A DNA stretch of 64,000 bases. Origin: Neobacillus niacini NBRC 15566. Lineage in GTDB: Bacteria; Bacillota; Bacilli; Bacillales; Cytobacillaceae. A program made the position numbers and the translations under genes. The notes under the pieces were generated by a model. It saw nothing but the letters and a program-made list of their open reading frames with translations. It was not told the origin of the DNA and made no database searches. This document shows positions 25,265 to 33,596 of this stretch, in pieces (within the stretch, counting starts at the first letter, position 1; the number at the start of each line of letters is the position of its first letter). The stretch is taken from positions 34,562 to 98,561 of the forward strand of contig NZ_BCVA01000017.1 in assembly GCF_001591505.1 (NCBI RefSeq), in the 5' to 3' direction.

Positions 25265-27100
25265 CTAATCTTCTGTTTGTTCTTTGCGGATATAATCCGA
25301 GTACTCCATGATGGTTAAGGAATTATCAATACTTTTTTGGAGACCATTCGTATTCTTTGTTTTCTTCATGATTTTTCGATTATAAATGGAAGCAGGGAGC
25401 TTGGCACTTGGTGCTGTATAGATCGTTTTATCACTGATAAACGATCCACCTGGCAGGTAGTAACGCATTCCAAGCAGGTTCTTTTTGTAATGAAAGAGAT
25501 TGTGCCCCATCATTTGCGTTTCATGCTCGATACCAAGTAAGTTTAATAGAGTCGGCATTAGGTCAATTTGACCTCCAAGGTGTGAATAAGTATCACCTGT
25601 AAATAGACCTGGTGCTGTAAATAAAACTGGTACAATGAAGCGGTCTTGCATGGTGTATTCGTGACCTAATACTTCTTTTAACAAGGTCTTATCGTGATCA
25701 GTAACAGGTGCACCGTGAAGACCAGAGTGATCGCCATAAATCAAAATAACAGATTCATCATAGATTCCTAACTTCTTTAGATGGTTAATGAATAACCCAA
25801 TCTGTTCATCCGTATAACGAACAGATTGAAAGTAGTTCCCGACATACGTTTCTTTATAGTATTCCGGTAAGTCTAGAAGTTCGTATTCTTCGGGCATTTC
25901 AAATGGTGTATGGCTTGTAAGCGTAATAATATTCGAATACATCTTTTCGTGCGTCTTTAACTGCTTTTCTAGCTGTTCGTCCACAAAGTTAAACAGCACT
26001 TCATCTGCCGGACCAAAACCGATTTCTTTTTCGTTTGGAATCTCACTACTAGTGTAGATATAATCAAATCCAAGTGCTGGATATAACTTATCACGACTCC
26101 AATAGGTAATATCATCGGCGTGATAAGTGGCAGTGCCGTAGCCATTCTTTTTTAAAGCCCGAACCAGTGAAGGTATCTCTTCACCGTCAAGGGTATTAAC
26201 GGTTGGGTCCATGCCTTCAGGGTATAGGGAGGTATGCATGAGCCATTCAGCATCTGATGTGTTACCTGCCCCAATTTGTTGATAGACATGATCGAAATAG
26301 GCACTTTCTTTTAAGAGTGCATTTAAATTTGGTGTGATTTCCTGCCCGTTTATCTTTTGATTAATCGTGAATTCCTGCAAAGACTCCACTTGAATAACAA
26401 AAACATGGCGGTTTTTTGCGAGTCCAAACGTGCTTTGTTCAGCAGCTGGGACATAGGTGTTTCCCTTAAGCTTTTCAAGTTCTTTTTCAGACATATACTC
26501 CTGACTTGCAAAGGCTGTCCCTAGGCTATTTTCATAAGCTTGAACGAATTGTGATTGGATATAGCCGTGCTTCTTTGCAAAGTAGGAAACATCAATTAAC
26601 GGATAGCGAAATGCGATAACAGTCATGATGAGTCCGATACAGCCAAAGCCAGCTGTCCATCTCTTTGCTGAGATAAAGGTAGTGGAATTTTTCTTGAAAA
26701 ACCAAATAAGCGGGAGGATTATCACTACATCTAGGAAAAACAGAAAATCATACGGGCTTCCAAGTAAGGCAACTGTGCCTCCGACAGAGTTGGATTGATA
26801 AATTTGTTTGACATCAAAATAAGATGGTACGGTTGAAAAATACCGAGTATAATAAACAACGACAATGAACAGCACTGACAAGATTAAGTTATAAAGCCAA
26901 ATGGCTAACCAGGTTCGTTTTTTAAAAAATATCATGAGAGCAGTTAAAACTACAGCCCACATGGGAAACTCAATAAGCAACACATGAAAAAACGACGTGT
27001 TTTCAAAAACGACAATCTGAAAGGCATAAATTTTTATAAACAAAACAACCAATAGTAATACAATTGGTTGAAGAAAACCACCGCTCAAAACCTTATTCAT
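25265..27100 (-). CDS. ltaS: LtaS-type lipoteichoic acid synthase (sulfatase family)
   Basis: About 611 residues: five N-terminal membrane helices (to about residue 200), then an extracellular sulfatase-fold domain. The catalytic threonine is in GAGNTSDAEWL, with metal-site residues around NVVQVES-like FVIQVESLQ and YGDHSGLH. LtaS proteins polymerise glycerol-phosphate from phosphatidylglycerol onto a glycolipid anchor. Bacilli have several paralogues (LtaS, YfnI, YqgS, YvgJ), so the paralogue cannot be fixed here. ATG 27100 is chosen because AGAGGTG lies six bases upstream. Confidence 0.88.
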   Translation of the reverse strand: MNKVLSGGFLQPIVLLLVVLFIKIYAFQIVVFENTSFFHVLLIEFPMWAVVLTALMIFFKKRTWLAIWLYNLILSVLFIVVVYYTRYFSTVPSYFDVKQIYQSNSVGGTVALLGSPYDFLFFLDVVIILPLIWFFKKNSTTFISAKRWTAGFGCIGLIMTVIAFRYPLIDVSYFAKKHGYIQSQFVQAYENSLGTAFASQEYMSEKELEKLKGNTYVPAAEQSTFGLAKNRHVFVIQVESLQEFTINQKINGQEITPNLNALLKESAYFDHVYQQIGAGNTSDAEWLMHTSLYPEGMDPTVNTLDGEEIPSLVRALKKNGYGTATYHADDITYWSRDKLYPALGFDYIYTSSEIPNEKEIGFGPADEVLFNFVDEQLEKQLKTHEKMYSNIITLTSHTPFEMPEEYELLDLPEYYKETYVGNYFQSVRYTDEQIGLFINHLKKLGIYDESVILIYGDHSGLHGAPVTDHDKTLLKEVLGHEYTMQDRFIVPVLFTAPGLFTGDTYSHLGGQIDLMPTLLNLLGIEHETQMMGHNLFHYKKNLLGMRYYLPGGSFISDKTIYTAPSAKLPASIYNRKIMKKTKNTNGLQKSIDNSLTIMEYSDYIRKEQTED

Positions 27101-27290
27101 AAAAAACACCTCTATAAGATACTCTTCTCTCTTAACTTATCAAAACTTCTACAATACTATCAACTAATATGGAAATAAATATTAATTTTCTGAAACCTTG
27201 GGTATCTGCTGAAATAAATTTTTCAATATGATATGATTATGCAGAATTTTGGCAAAAATAACTTTATAAAGATTTAAAGGGAGGAATACG

Positions 27291-28559
27291 ATGGAGGGTA
27301 ACAATCAGGGCACGTCATTCATTTCAACTGGAAATATATTTTCAAATCGAATTGTATTAGCCATTATGTCTTCAAACTTTTTACTCCAGTTAGGAATTTG
27401 GATAAGAAATTTTGCGATTTTACTTTACGTTACTGATATTACCAATAATGATCCGGTTTATGTTTCGTTAATATCAGTTGTTGAGTTTACCCCGATATTT
27501 ATTTTTTCATTTATTGGCGGCACCTTTGCTGACAGATGGAAGCCTAAATTGACGATGGTTTGGTGCGATATGTTGTCTGCTTTATCGATCGGGCTGGTAT
27601 TGTTGGCACTTCTTTTTGGCTCATGGCAGGCAATATTCTTTGCAACACTTATTTCAGCTATTTTATCTCAGTTTTCCATGCCTTCAGCAATGAAACTATT
27701 AAAGCAGCATGTACCAGGTGAACAGCTGCAATCCGTTATGGCCATCTTCCAATCATTGATGGCAGTTTTTATGGTTATTGGCCCTGTGATTGGAACACTT
27801 GTCTATCAGAACTATGGAATTTACATTTCGATTGGTGTCATGGGTGGGATGTTCTTACTGTCAGGACTAGTGCTTATGTTCCTGCCGCGTGATTTGGAGA
27901 AAGAAAAGTCGGAAGTACAAAATAATTTTAAAAAAGAGCTTGCAGATGGTTTTCGTTATGTGATGTCAAAAAAGGTATTGAAATCAATGGGAGGTATTTT
28001 TGCCGTTTGTGGTTTAGCTGTTGGATTGATTTCACCGTTAATGATTTTTATTACTATAGAAAAACTGGGAATGCCAAAGGAATCACTGCAGTGGCTGTTA
28101 ATGGCAAACGGTATTGGAATGCTGGCTGGCGGTGGTATCGTTATGGCATTCTCAAAAAAGATCTCACCACAAAAGCTTCTTGCAATCGGAATTTTTGCAA
28201 GTATGGTATTCACGGTTGGCGTTGGCTGGTCAACAAGCTTTACGGTAACACTGGTATTGCAGGTATTGAACGGTATATTTTTCCCGTGTATTCATATAGG
28301 AATTAACACCATCATTCTGAAATATTCAGAAGAGGCATTTATTGGTCGAGTGAATGGTGTCCTAAGTCCGTTATTTATGGGGATGATGGTGATTGGAATG
28401 TCAGTTGCAGGTGTTGTGAAAATACCGCTGACATTATCCGGTGTTTATACGATTTCTGGTGTGTTATTTCTGATTGGGTCCTTACTGGTTGTTCCGCTTT
28501 TTAAAGTAAGAGAAGATGGGGCAAACCTTTCAATGGTAGAGAAGCAGCCAGAGGCTTAG
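27291..28559 (+). CDS. MFS exporter, DHA3 (macrolide/siderophore) type
   Basis: 422 residues with about 12 helices. WIRNFAILLYVTDIT, FIGGTFADRWKPKLTMVWCDM and FSMPSAMKLLKQHVPGEQLQSV mark the MefA/EntS-like MFS_3 group rather than DHA1 or DHA2. Such proteins expel macrolides, siderophores or other secondary metabolites. The start ATG 27291 follows GGGAGGAATACG. It is a single gene with its own terminator, convergent with the ABC exporter across the repeat array. Confidence 0.85.
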   Translation: MEGNNQGTSFISTGNIFSNRIVLAIMSSNFLLQLGIWIRNFAILLYVTDITNNDPVYVSLISVVEFTPIFIFSFIGGTFADRWKPKLTMVWCDMLSALSIGLVLLALLFGSWQAIFFATLISAILSQFSMPSAMKLLKQHVPGEQLQSVMAIFQSLMAVFMVIGPVIGTLVYQNYGIYISIGVMGGMFLLSGLVLMFLPRDLEKEKSEVQNNFKKELADGFRYVMSKKVLKSMGGIFAVCGLAVGLISPLMIFITIEKLGMPKESLQWLLMANGIGMLAGGGIVMAFSKKISPQKLLAIGIFASMVFTVGVGWSTSFTVTLVLQVLNGIFFPCIHIGINTIILKYSEEAFIGRVNGVLSPLFMGMMVIGMSVAGVVKIPLTLSGVYTISGVLFLIGSLLVVPLFKVREDGANLSMVEKQPEA

Positions 28560-28587
28560 AAAATGAGAAGGTACAGTATGCTTTGGG

Positions 28588-28622
28588 GTGTCGAGAAAGA
28601 ATCGTTTCTCGGCATTTTTTAT
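28588..28622 (+). terminator. Terminator after the DHA3 exporter
   Basis: TGTCGAGAAA pairs with TTTCTCGGCA (one G-T pair), followed by six T. Confidence 0.85.
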
Positions 28623-28635
28623 TTTCTAAGGATTA

Positions 28636-29068
28636 GTCATCAATCAGGGGCCTTGAGGACAAAACTTATCGTTCTCTGGAAGGATAAGTCCTCAATCGGG
28701 GGGCTTGGGGACAAATCAAAAGCGGAGGCAGGAGGATAAGTCCTCAATCGGGGGGGCTTGGGGACAAATCAAAAGCGGAGGCAGGAGGATTCGTCCTCAA
28801 TCAAGGGGCTTGAGGACAAAACAAAAGCGCTGGCAGGGGGATTCGTCCTCAATCAAGGGGCTTGGGGACAAATCAAAAGCGGAGGCAGGAGGATCCGTCC
28901 TCAATCAAGGGGCTTGAGGACAAAACAAAAGCGGAGGCAGGAGGATTCGTCCTCAACCCGGGGTCTTGAGAACAAATCTTAGGCGCAGCCAGAAGGATTA
29001 GTTCTCAATCGGGGGCCTTGAGGACTAATCATACGCGACACCCTAAAGGATTCGTCCTCAATCCAGGT
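28636..29068. repeat. Array of eight 52-bp units with covarying palindromic arms
   Basis: Eight tandem units start at 28652, 28704, 28757, 28809, 28861, 28913, 28965 and 29017; seven are 52 bases and one is 53. Each begins CTTGAGGAC or CTTGGGGAC and ends GTCCTCAA plus a G-rich linker, so an 8-bp stem closes each unit. Unit 7 has TTGAGAAC matched by GTTCTCAA, a paired change that keeps the stem. Degenerate pieces flank both sides. It fills the 28560-29136 gap between two converging genes. Inner units share a central AAAAGCGGAGGCAGG; outer ones do not. Confidence 0.9.
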
Positions 29069-29136
29069 TTTAACGACAATCAACCACGCAATCTATATAG
29101 AAAAACACGATGCATTGTGAAAAAGGCACATTAAGC

Positions 29137-30909
29137 TCAGCTTAATGCACCTCTATTATGAATTTCTTGATCGCTGCTTGCTAATTGCTGCGCTGCGAAT
29201 TCACGATATAATTGATGGGATTGTGTTAATTCTTGATGCGTCCCAATCCCAGTGACGCGCCCTTTCTCGATAAAAATGATTTTATCAGCGTCCACAATCG
29301 TCGATAAACGATGAGCAATAACAAAAGTAGTACGGCCTTCCATTAGCCGGGATAATGCTTGCTGAACGATTCCCTCTGATTGACTGTCAAGACTTGCCGT
29401 TGCTTCATCCATCATTAATATCTTAGGGTCACGTAAAAAAGCACGTGCGATTGCGATTCGCTGGCGTTGACCGCCGGAAAGTTTCACGCCGCGCTCGCCA
29501 ACCTGCGTGTCCAATCCATCAGAAAAGGATTTAATAAACTCACTCGCATACGCCATCTCTGCGACCTTCCAAAGACTTTCATCCGAAATCAATTTACCAT
29601 TTGGCAGTCCATAACATAAATTTTCGCGTATGGTCCCCGCCATCATGGCACTTTCTTGCGATACATAACCAATCTGAGAGCGCCATGCTTCCACCGATAA
29701 GTCGGTTATCGGTATATCCCCCACCATAATTTTTCCAGAGGTTGGCTCGTAAAAGCGTTCGAGTAAGCCAAACATGGTGGTTTTACCGCCGCCGCTAGGA
29801 CCGGCAAATGCAATCATTTCACCTGGCATTGCCTCAAAGGATACATCTTCAAGGACCGGTTCATCATCACTATAGGCAAATGAAACATTGCTGACGAGAA
29901 TAGGTTTATTGGTGATATCTAGTTCTAAACCTTCCTGCCCTTCTTCTAAAGGGAGTTGTAAAATATCGATAATCCGCTCGGTAGCCCCTTTTGCCTTTTG
30001 TAACTGGGTAAAGAACATGGCAAAACTCGTAATCGGAAAAATGATTTGAAACAGGTAAAGTAAGAATGCTACCAGTGAACCAGTGGACATCGTTCCGTTT
30101 GCCACCCGCATGCCGCCGTACCCAATAATCATTACGATAACAATCATGACCACCAGGTACATGAAGGGGGCAATGAGTGCAGTGATACGTGCTTCTTTTA
30201 ACCCAAAACCAAGCAAATTGCTGATCCCTGTAATTCCTTTTTTCTCTTCATGTTGTTCTGCTGTTGAAGCTTTCATTAATCTGATTTCACTTAATGTTTG
30301 TTGGATATTCCCTGTGAAGGCTGCCGTTTCATCTTGAAGGCCGCGGGAGATTTTAGCCATCTTTCTTCCGAGTGGCATCATGATAGCAAACGTAAGTGGT
30401 ACAGATATTAACATCATCAGTGTCATTTTCCAATCCATGATCAATAAAATGACGATTGCACCGACAATTGAAATAATCCCTGAGATGAATTGTGGAAAGT
30501 GATTTGAGATCAAATCCCGTACAACACTTGTATCATTTACAATCCGGCTGACGGTTTCACCGCTGGATTGTTTATCAAAATAACTGACAGGCAGCCGTAT
30601 TAATTTTACCCACATCTTTTCACGCAGCCGGGCAACAATTTTCTGCCCGACAAAACTTAACAGGTAAATCGATACCCCGCTGATGATGGCTTGGAAAATG
30701 AATGCAGCACCTATCCCTATCATGAGCGGGATACTTAACGATGCAACTGAAAATCCATCGACTAAATTCTTCGTTAATACGGGAACAAGAAGTCCCGCAA
30801 GTGTCGTAATAAGACTTGCAGATAATCCAATAACCAACGCAGTTTTCGGGAACTTAGTAGATAATATTAGGGAGATAAATGGCTTTAGACCATCTTGGTT
30901 TTGGTTCAT
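29137..30909 (-). CDS. ABC exporter, fused permease-ATPase (BmrA/LmrA-like)
   Basis: A 590-residue half-transporter. Six membrane helices (about residues 20-320) are followed by an ATPase domain with Walker A GPSGGGKTTMFG, Q loop, signature KLSGGQRQRIAIARAF, Walker B KILMMDEATASLDSQS and switch VIAHRLST. It would work as a homodimer to export drugs or lipids. It is divergent from the SMR pair; the 125-base gap between them holds a palindrome. The start ATG 30909 has no strong ribosome site within view. Confidence 0.9.
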   Translation of the reverse strand: MNQNQDGLKPFISLILSTKFPKTALVIGLSASLITTLAGLLVPVLTKNLVDGFSVASLSIPLMIGIGAAFIFQAIISGVSIYLLSFVGQKIVARLREKMWVKLIRLPVSYFDKQSSGETVSRIVNDTSVVRDLISNHFPQFISGIISIVGAIVILLIMDWKMTLMMLISVPLTFAIMMPLGRKMAKISRGLQDETAAFTGNIQQTLSEIRLMKASTAEQHEEKKGITGISNLLGFGLKEARITALIAPFMYLVVMIVIVMIIGYGGMRVANGTMSTGSLVAFLLYLFQIIFPITSFAMFFTQLQKAKGATERIIDILQLPLEEGQEGLELDITNKPILVSNVSFAYSDDEPVLEDVSFEAMPGEMIAFAGPSGGGKTTMFGLLERFYEPTSGKIMVGDIPITDLSVEAWRSQIGYVSQESAMMAGTIRENLCYGLPNGKLISDESLWKVAEMAYASEFIKSFSDGLDTQVGERGVKLSGGQRQRIAIARAFLRDPKILMMDEATASLDSQSEGIVQQALSRLMEGRTTFVIAHRLSTIVDADKIIFIEKGRVTGIGTHQELTQSHQLYREFAAQQLASSDQEIHNRGALS

Positions 30910-30959
30910 TTGTACGGCTCCAATCTTTAAATAAAAGAATGATTTTCATAAGCAATCAT

Positions 30960-30976
30960 ACGTTCATCATGAATGT
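30960..30976. promoter_or_regulatory. Candidate operator between divergent exporter genes
   Basis: ACGTTCAT c ATGAATGT is an inverted repeat with one mismatch per arm pair, centred between the ABC exporter and the SMR pair. No regulator gene is adjacent. Confidence 0.3.
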
Positions 30977-31034
30977 TATGCAAATGATAATTTGGTAAAA
31001 TAAAGCAAGCAAAGGAAAGAGAGGAATAACAAAA

Positions 31035-31397
31035 ATGAATGATTCAAAAGTGCTAGCTGCATCAAGCGCAAAGAATGAATCAAAAGCATGGTTATACGTG
31101 ATTTTAGCTGGGCTTCTTGAGATTGTTTGGGCAAGCGGTTTTAAATATGAAGAAGTTCCGTCACTTGTTGTGCTTCTAGCGATCTTGTTAAGTTTTGATT
31201 TAATTATAAGAGCGACAAAAGTGATTCCTGTTGGAACGGTATATGCTGTATTCGCCGGAATCGGCACCATTGGGATGGTGATAGTCGAAATTGTGTTTGA
31301 AAACGGCTCCTATAGTCCATTAAGAGTGGCCCTTATTTTATTACTTTTGGTTTGTATTATTGGCTTGAAATTAACAAATAAGGAGAGTGAGCTTTAA
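31035..31397 (+). CDS. SMR-family exporter subunit (first of a pair)
   Basis: 120 residues with four membrane helices. The essential membrane glutamate is in AGLLEIVWASGFKY, and VGTVYAVFAGIGTIG is the conserved helix-3 motif. An N-terminal 18-residue polar tail is longer than in most SMR proteins. It overlaps the next gene by one base (TAATG), so the two subunits are translationally coupled and should form a heterodimer, as YkkCD, YvdRS and EbrAB do. Substrate is either guanidinium-like cations or quaternary ammonium compounds; there is no guanidine riboswitch in the short leader. Confidence 0.9.
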   Translation: MNDSKVLAASSAKNESKAWLYVILAGLLEIVWASGFKYEEVPSLVVLLAILLSFDLIIRATKVIPVGTVYAVFAGIGTIGMVIVEIVFENGSYSPLRVALILLLLVCIIGLKLTNKESEL

Positions 31398-31711
31398 TGG
31401 ATTGGCTGATGTTAATTTTAGGAGGGTGTTTTGAAGTCGTTGGGGTTATCGGTTTAAAAAGAACGGCCGATAAAGGTAACTTTGTTAATTATCTCATCCT
31501 AATTGGAGGATTTATTATGAGTTTTCAGCTGCTCATGGGGGCAATGGAGACGATTCCATTATCAACCGCCTATGCTGTATGGACAGGGATTGGAACCGTT
31601 GGGGCAGCAGTAGTGGGGATGGTATTCTTTAAGGAATCTAAGAGCAGGCTACGGATTGCATGTATTTTAGGAATTATTTTTTCAGTAGTAGGCTTAAAGC
31701 TCGTTCATTAA
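31397..31711 (+). CDS. SMR-family exporter subunit (second of a pair)
   Basis: 104 residues, four helices. LGGCFEVVGVIGLKR holds the substrate/proton glutamate and STAYAVWTGIGTVGAAVVGM is the helix-3 motif. It is closest in pattern to the YkkD/YvdR type of subunit. Its start codon overlaps the stop of its partner. A terminator lies seven bases after the stop. Confidence 0.9.
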   Translation: MDWLMLILGGCFEVVGVIGLKRTADKGNFVNYLILIGGFIMSFQLLMGAMETIPLSTAYAVWTGIGTVGAAVVGMVFFKESKSRLRIACILGIIFSVVGLKLVH

Positions 31712-31717
31712 ATAAAC

Positions 31718-31755
31718 AAAAAACATCTCTCAAACTGTCGGGAGATGTTTTCTTT
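31718..31755. terminator. Bidirectional terminator
   Basis: AAAACATCTC and GAGATGTTTT pair around an 12-base loop, with T-runs on both sides, between the SMR pair and the converging peroxiredoxin gene. Confidence 0.82.
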
Positions 31756-31760
31756 TCTGC

Positions 31761-32228
31761 TTAAGCAAGCTTTTCGAGTTCTGAAAATACTGCTTCGTAA
31801 TCTTCCTTTTTATCGGCTTTAAAGGAGGTGTTCATATACGTAATCACTCCATCTCGATTGACAACAAATACGGAGCGGATGGCAACGCCGCCTTTTTCGT
31901 TATACACCTTATAGTCCTTAATCGTCTGCCTTTGCCAATCGGAAGCTAATGGATAAGGCAATGTACTCATACTTGCAGCAAAGACACGGTGCGAGTGAAT
32001 ATGATCTGCACTGATTGCAATAACCTCTGCGCCTAACTCTTCAAACCTTTTGTAGTCCTCTTTCCAAGAGGCGATTTCTTTAATTCAGCCAGGGGTAAAA
32101 TCCATTCCATAAAAGGCGACAACCACATTTGTCTTTCCGCGATAATCCGAAAGAGAAAGGGGGTCCTTTGTTGTTGCTGGTAATGAAAAATCAGGGGCGG
32201 TATCCCCAACCTTTAAGGTTTCTTCCAA
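31761..32228 (-). CDS. Peroxiredoxin with in-frame TGA at the catalytic Cys (candidate selenoprotein)
   Basis: Read through one TGA (32085-32087) the frame gives 155 residues of an AhpC/TSA (AhpE-like) peroxiredoxin: [12 protein letters not shown], then [13 protein letters not shown], the TGA as residue 48, IKEIASW, then [24 protein letters not shown] and [14 protein letters not shown]. In normal enzymes the peroxidatic Cys stands exactly at the TGA. The whole frame is otherwise intact on both sides. TTG 32228 follows GAGGAGG by seven bases. A SECIS-like hairpin lies 13 bases after the TGA. Selenocysteine insertion is the favoured reading; a nonsense mutation of a Cys codon is the alternative. 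A standard caller would split it into two pieces. Confidence 0.8.
32057..32071 (-). promoter_or_regulatory. SECIS-like hairpin after the in-frame TGA
   Basis: On the minus strand CCTCTT GGA AAGAGG forms a six-base-pair stem with a G-first loop. The stem begins 13 bases after the TGA and the loop about 19 bases after it. That agrees with bacterial SECIS elements, which lie inside the gene shortly after the Sec codon and carry a G at the start of the apical loop. Confidence 0.55.
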
Positions 32229-32502
32229 GATAACTCCTCCTCTCGTAATAATATTCTTTGCTAGGATTTCCATCTTGCTAAAAAATTACACAAAAATAGA
32301 GGGTGATGTACCATCTTTTACTTTGATATAGCCTAGTGCTTCCAAACTGCTCCAGTTCTAAGGTTCTATAATCTCTTATCCTTTTTTACTATTCTTCATA
32401 AAAGGGAGAACATCGGAAATCACACGTTAGATTTACAAGGGAGACACCGTGTTTATGTCACAAATTAGTCAGAAATTAGTGAAAATAGTTCTCACTAACC
32501 GG

Positions 32503-32531
32503 TTGACTTGAAATTTTTCAATGCTTATAAT
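32503..32531 (+). promoter_or_regulatory. Promoter of the siderophore-uptake operon
   Basis: TTGACT at 32503-32508, a 17-base spacer and a perfect TATAAT at 32526-32531. The 32229-32502 stretch before it holds nothing else I can name. Confidence 0.75.
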
Positions 32532-32547
32532 CAAATATGTAGGGCAT

Positions 32548-32562
32548 TGATAATGATTTTCA
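32548..32562 (+). promoter_or_regulatory. Fur box 1
   Basis: TGATAAT-G-ATTTTCA matches the 7-1-7 Fur motif TGATAATnATTATCA with one difference. It lies just after the transcription start, where Fur with iron would block RNA polymerase. Confidence 0.75.
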
Positions 32563-32586
32563 ATGCCATTTATTTTTATCATTTTG

Positions 32587-32601
32587 TGATAATTATTCTC
32601 A
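32587..32601 (+). promoter_or_regulatory. Fur box 2
   Basis: TGATAAT-T-ATTCTCA matches the 7-1-7 motif with one difference, 39 bases after Fur box 1 and 45 bases before the first gene. Confidence 0.65.
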
Positions 32602-32645
32602 ATTAGATTAATAATGATAGAAAAATAGAAATGTTGGAGACTGCC

Positions 32646-33596
32646 ATGAAGAAAAGATATTTACTGCTAGCATTAATAGTTTTATCTGCTGCTTCCTTAT
32701 TTGTTGGGGTTAGCAGTATCTCTCCATTGGACCTGTTAGATTTCCAATCAGAGGAGACACAAATTTTCCTTATCAGCAGACTTCCAAGGCTTGTTGCGAT
32801 ATTACTTGCAGGTGCTGGGATGAGTATTGCTGGATTGATTATGCAGCAGCTCAGCAGGAACAAATTTGTTTCACCGACTACCGCAGGAACATTAGACGCA
32901 ACCCGGCTTGGTATCCTTGTCTCGATGTTGTTGTTTGCAAATGCAACTATGCTTGAAAAAATGGCCGTTGCCTTTGTGTTTGCACTCGCTGGTACGTTTG
33001 TTTTTATGCAAATTCTAGATCGAATTAAGTTTAAGGATGCTATTTTCATACCGCTTGTAGGGTTGATGTTTGGAAATATATTGTCCTCCGTGACGACTTT
33101 TTTTGCGTATCGTGCCGACGTCATTCAAAATATGTCTGCTTGGCTGCAGGGTGACTTTTCAATGATTATGAAGGGCAGATACGAATTGCTCTACATAAGT
33201 ATTCCAATATTAATTATTGCTTATTTCTATGCAAACCGCTTTACAGTAGCTGGAATGGGTGAGGATTTTTCCAAAAATCTTGGCCTTGCCTATCGCCGTG
33301 TGGTGAATTTCGGTCTTATCCTTGTTGCACTTGTAACCACAACTGTGGTTCTGACCGTCGGAATTATCCCTTTTTTAGGCTTAATTATTCCAAATATCAT
33401 CTCGATTTTTAAAGGCGATCACTTACAAAAAACATTGCCGCATACAGCACTCCTTGGGGCCATCTTCCTTTTGGTTTGCGATATTTTGGGCAGAGTGCTC
33501 ATTTATCCATATGAGATTTCAATCAGTCTTATGGTTGGAGTGATAGGAAGCGGAATTTTCTTATACTTACTGTTCCGGAGGAAGGCATATGCGTAA
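32646..33596 (+). CDS. yclN: Petrobactin-type Fe-siderophore ABC permease 1
   Basis: About 316 residues, FecCD-family permease with eight to ten helices. LPRLVAILLAGAGMSIAGLIMQQ and FVSPTTAGTLDATRLG are family hallmarks. It pairs with the next permease to move the siderophore across the membrane. The start at 32646 follows TTGGAGA; the ATG at 32631 has no site. First gene of a four-gene Fur-controlled operon with the YclNOPQ/FatDCBA order. Confidence 0.9.
   Translation: MKKRYLLLALIVLSAASLFVGVSSISPLDLLDFQSEETQIFLISRLPRLVAILLAGAGMSIAGLIMQQLSRNKFVSPTTAGTLDATRLGILVSMLLFANATMLEKMAVAFVFALAGTFVFMQILDRIKFKDAIFIPLVGLMFGNILSSVTTFFAYRADVIQNMSAWLQGDFSMIMKGRYELLYISIPILIIAYFYANRFTVAGMGEDFSKNLGLAYRRVVNFGLILVALVTTTVVLTVGIIPFLGLIIPNIISIFKGDHLQKTLPHTALLGAIFLLVCDILGRVLIYPYEISISLMVGVIGSGIFLYLLFRRKAYA

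Noticed and set aside
28705..28982. Open frames of about 70 codons in the repeat array
   Set aside because: They arise from the 52-bp periodicity, have no ribosome site and encode only low-complexity repeats.
28636..29068. CRISPR-like array (25-base palindromes separated by 27 bases)
   Set aside because: The would-be spacers of the inner units are nearly identical to one another and no cas gene is present; it is a tandem repeat.
30910..31034. Guanidine (ykkC) riboswitch before the SMR pair
   Set aside because: The gap is too short and lacks the ykkC conserved motifs and a terminator stem.
31761..32273. Two separate small genes for the peroxiredoxin halves
   Set aside because: Both halves are in the same frame, divided only by TGA, and together make one complete family protein with a ribosome site only before the first half.
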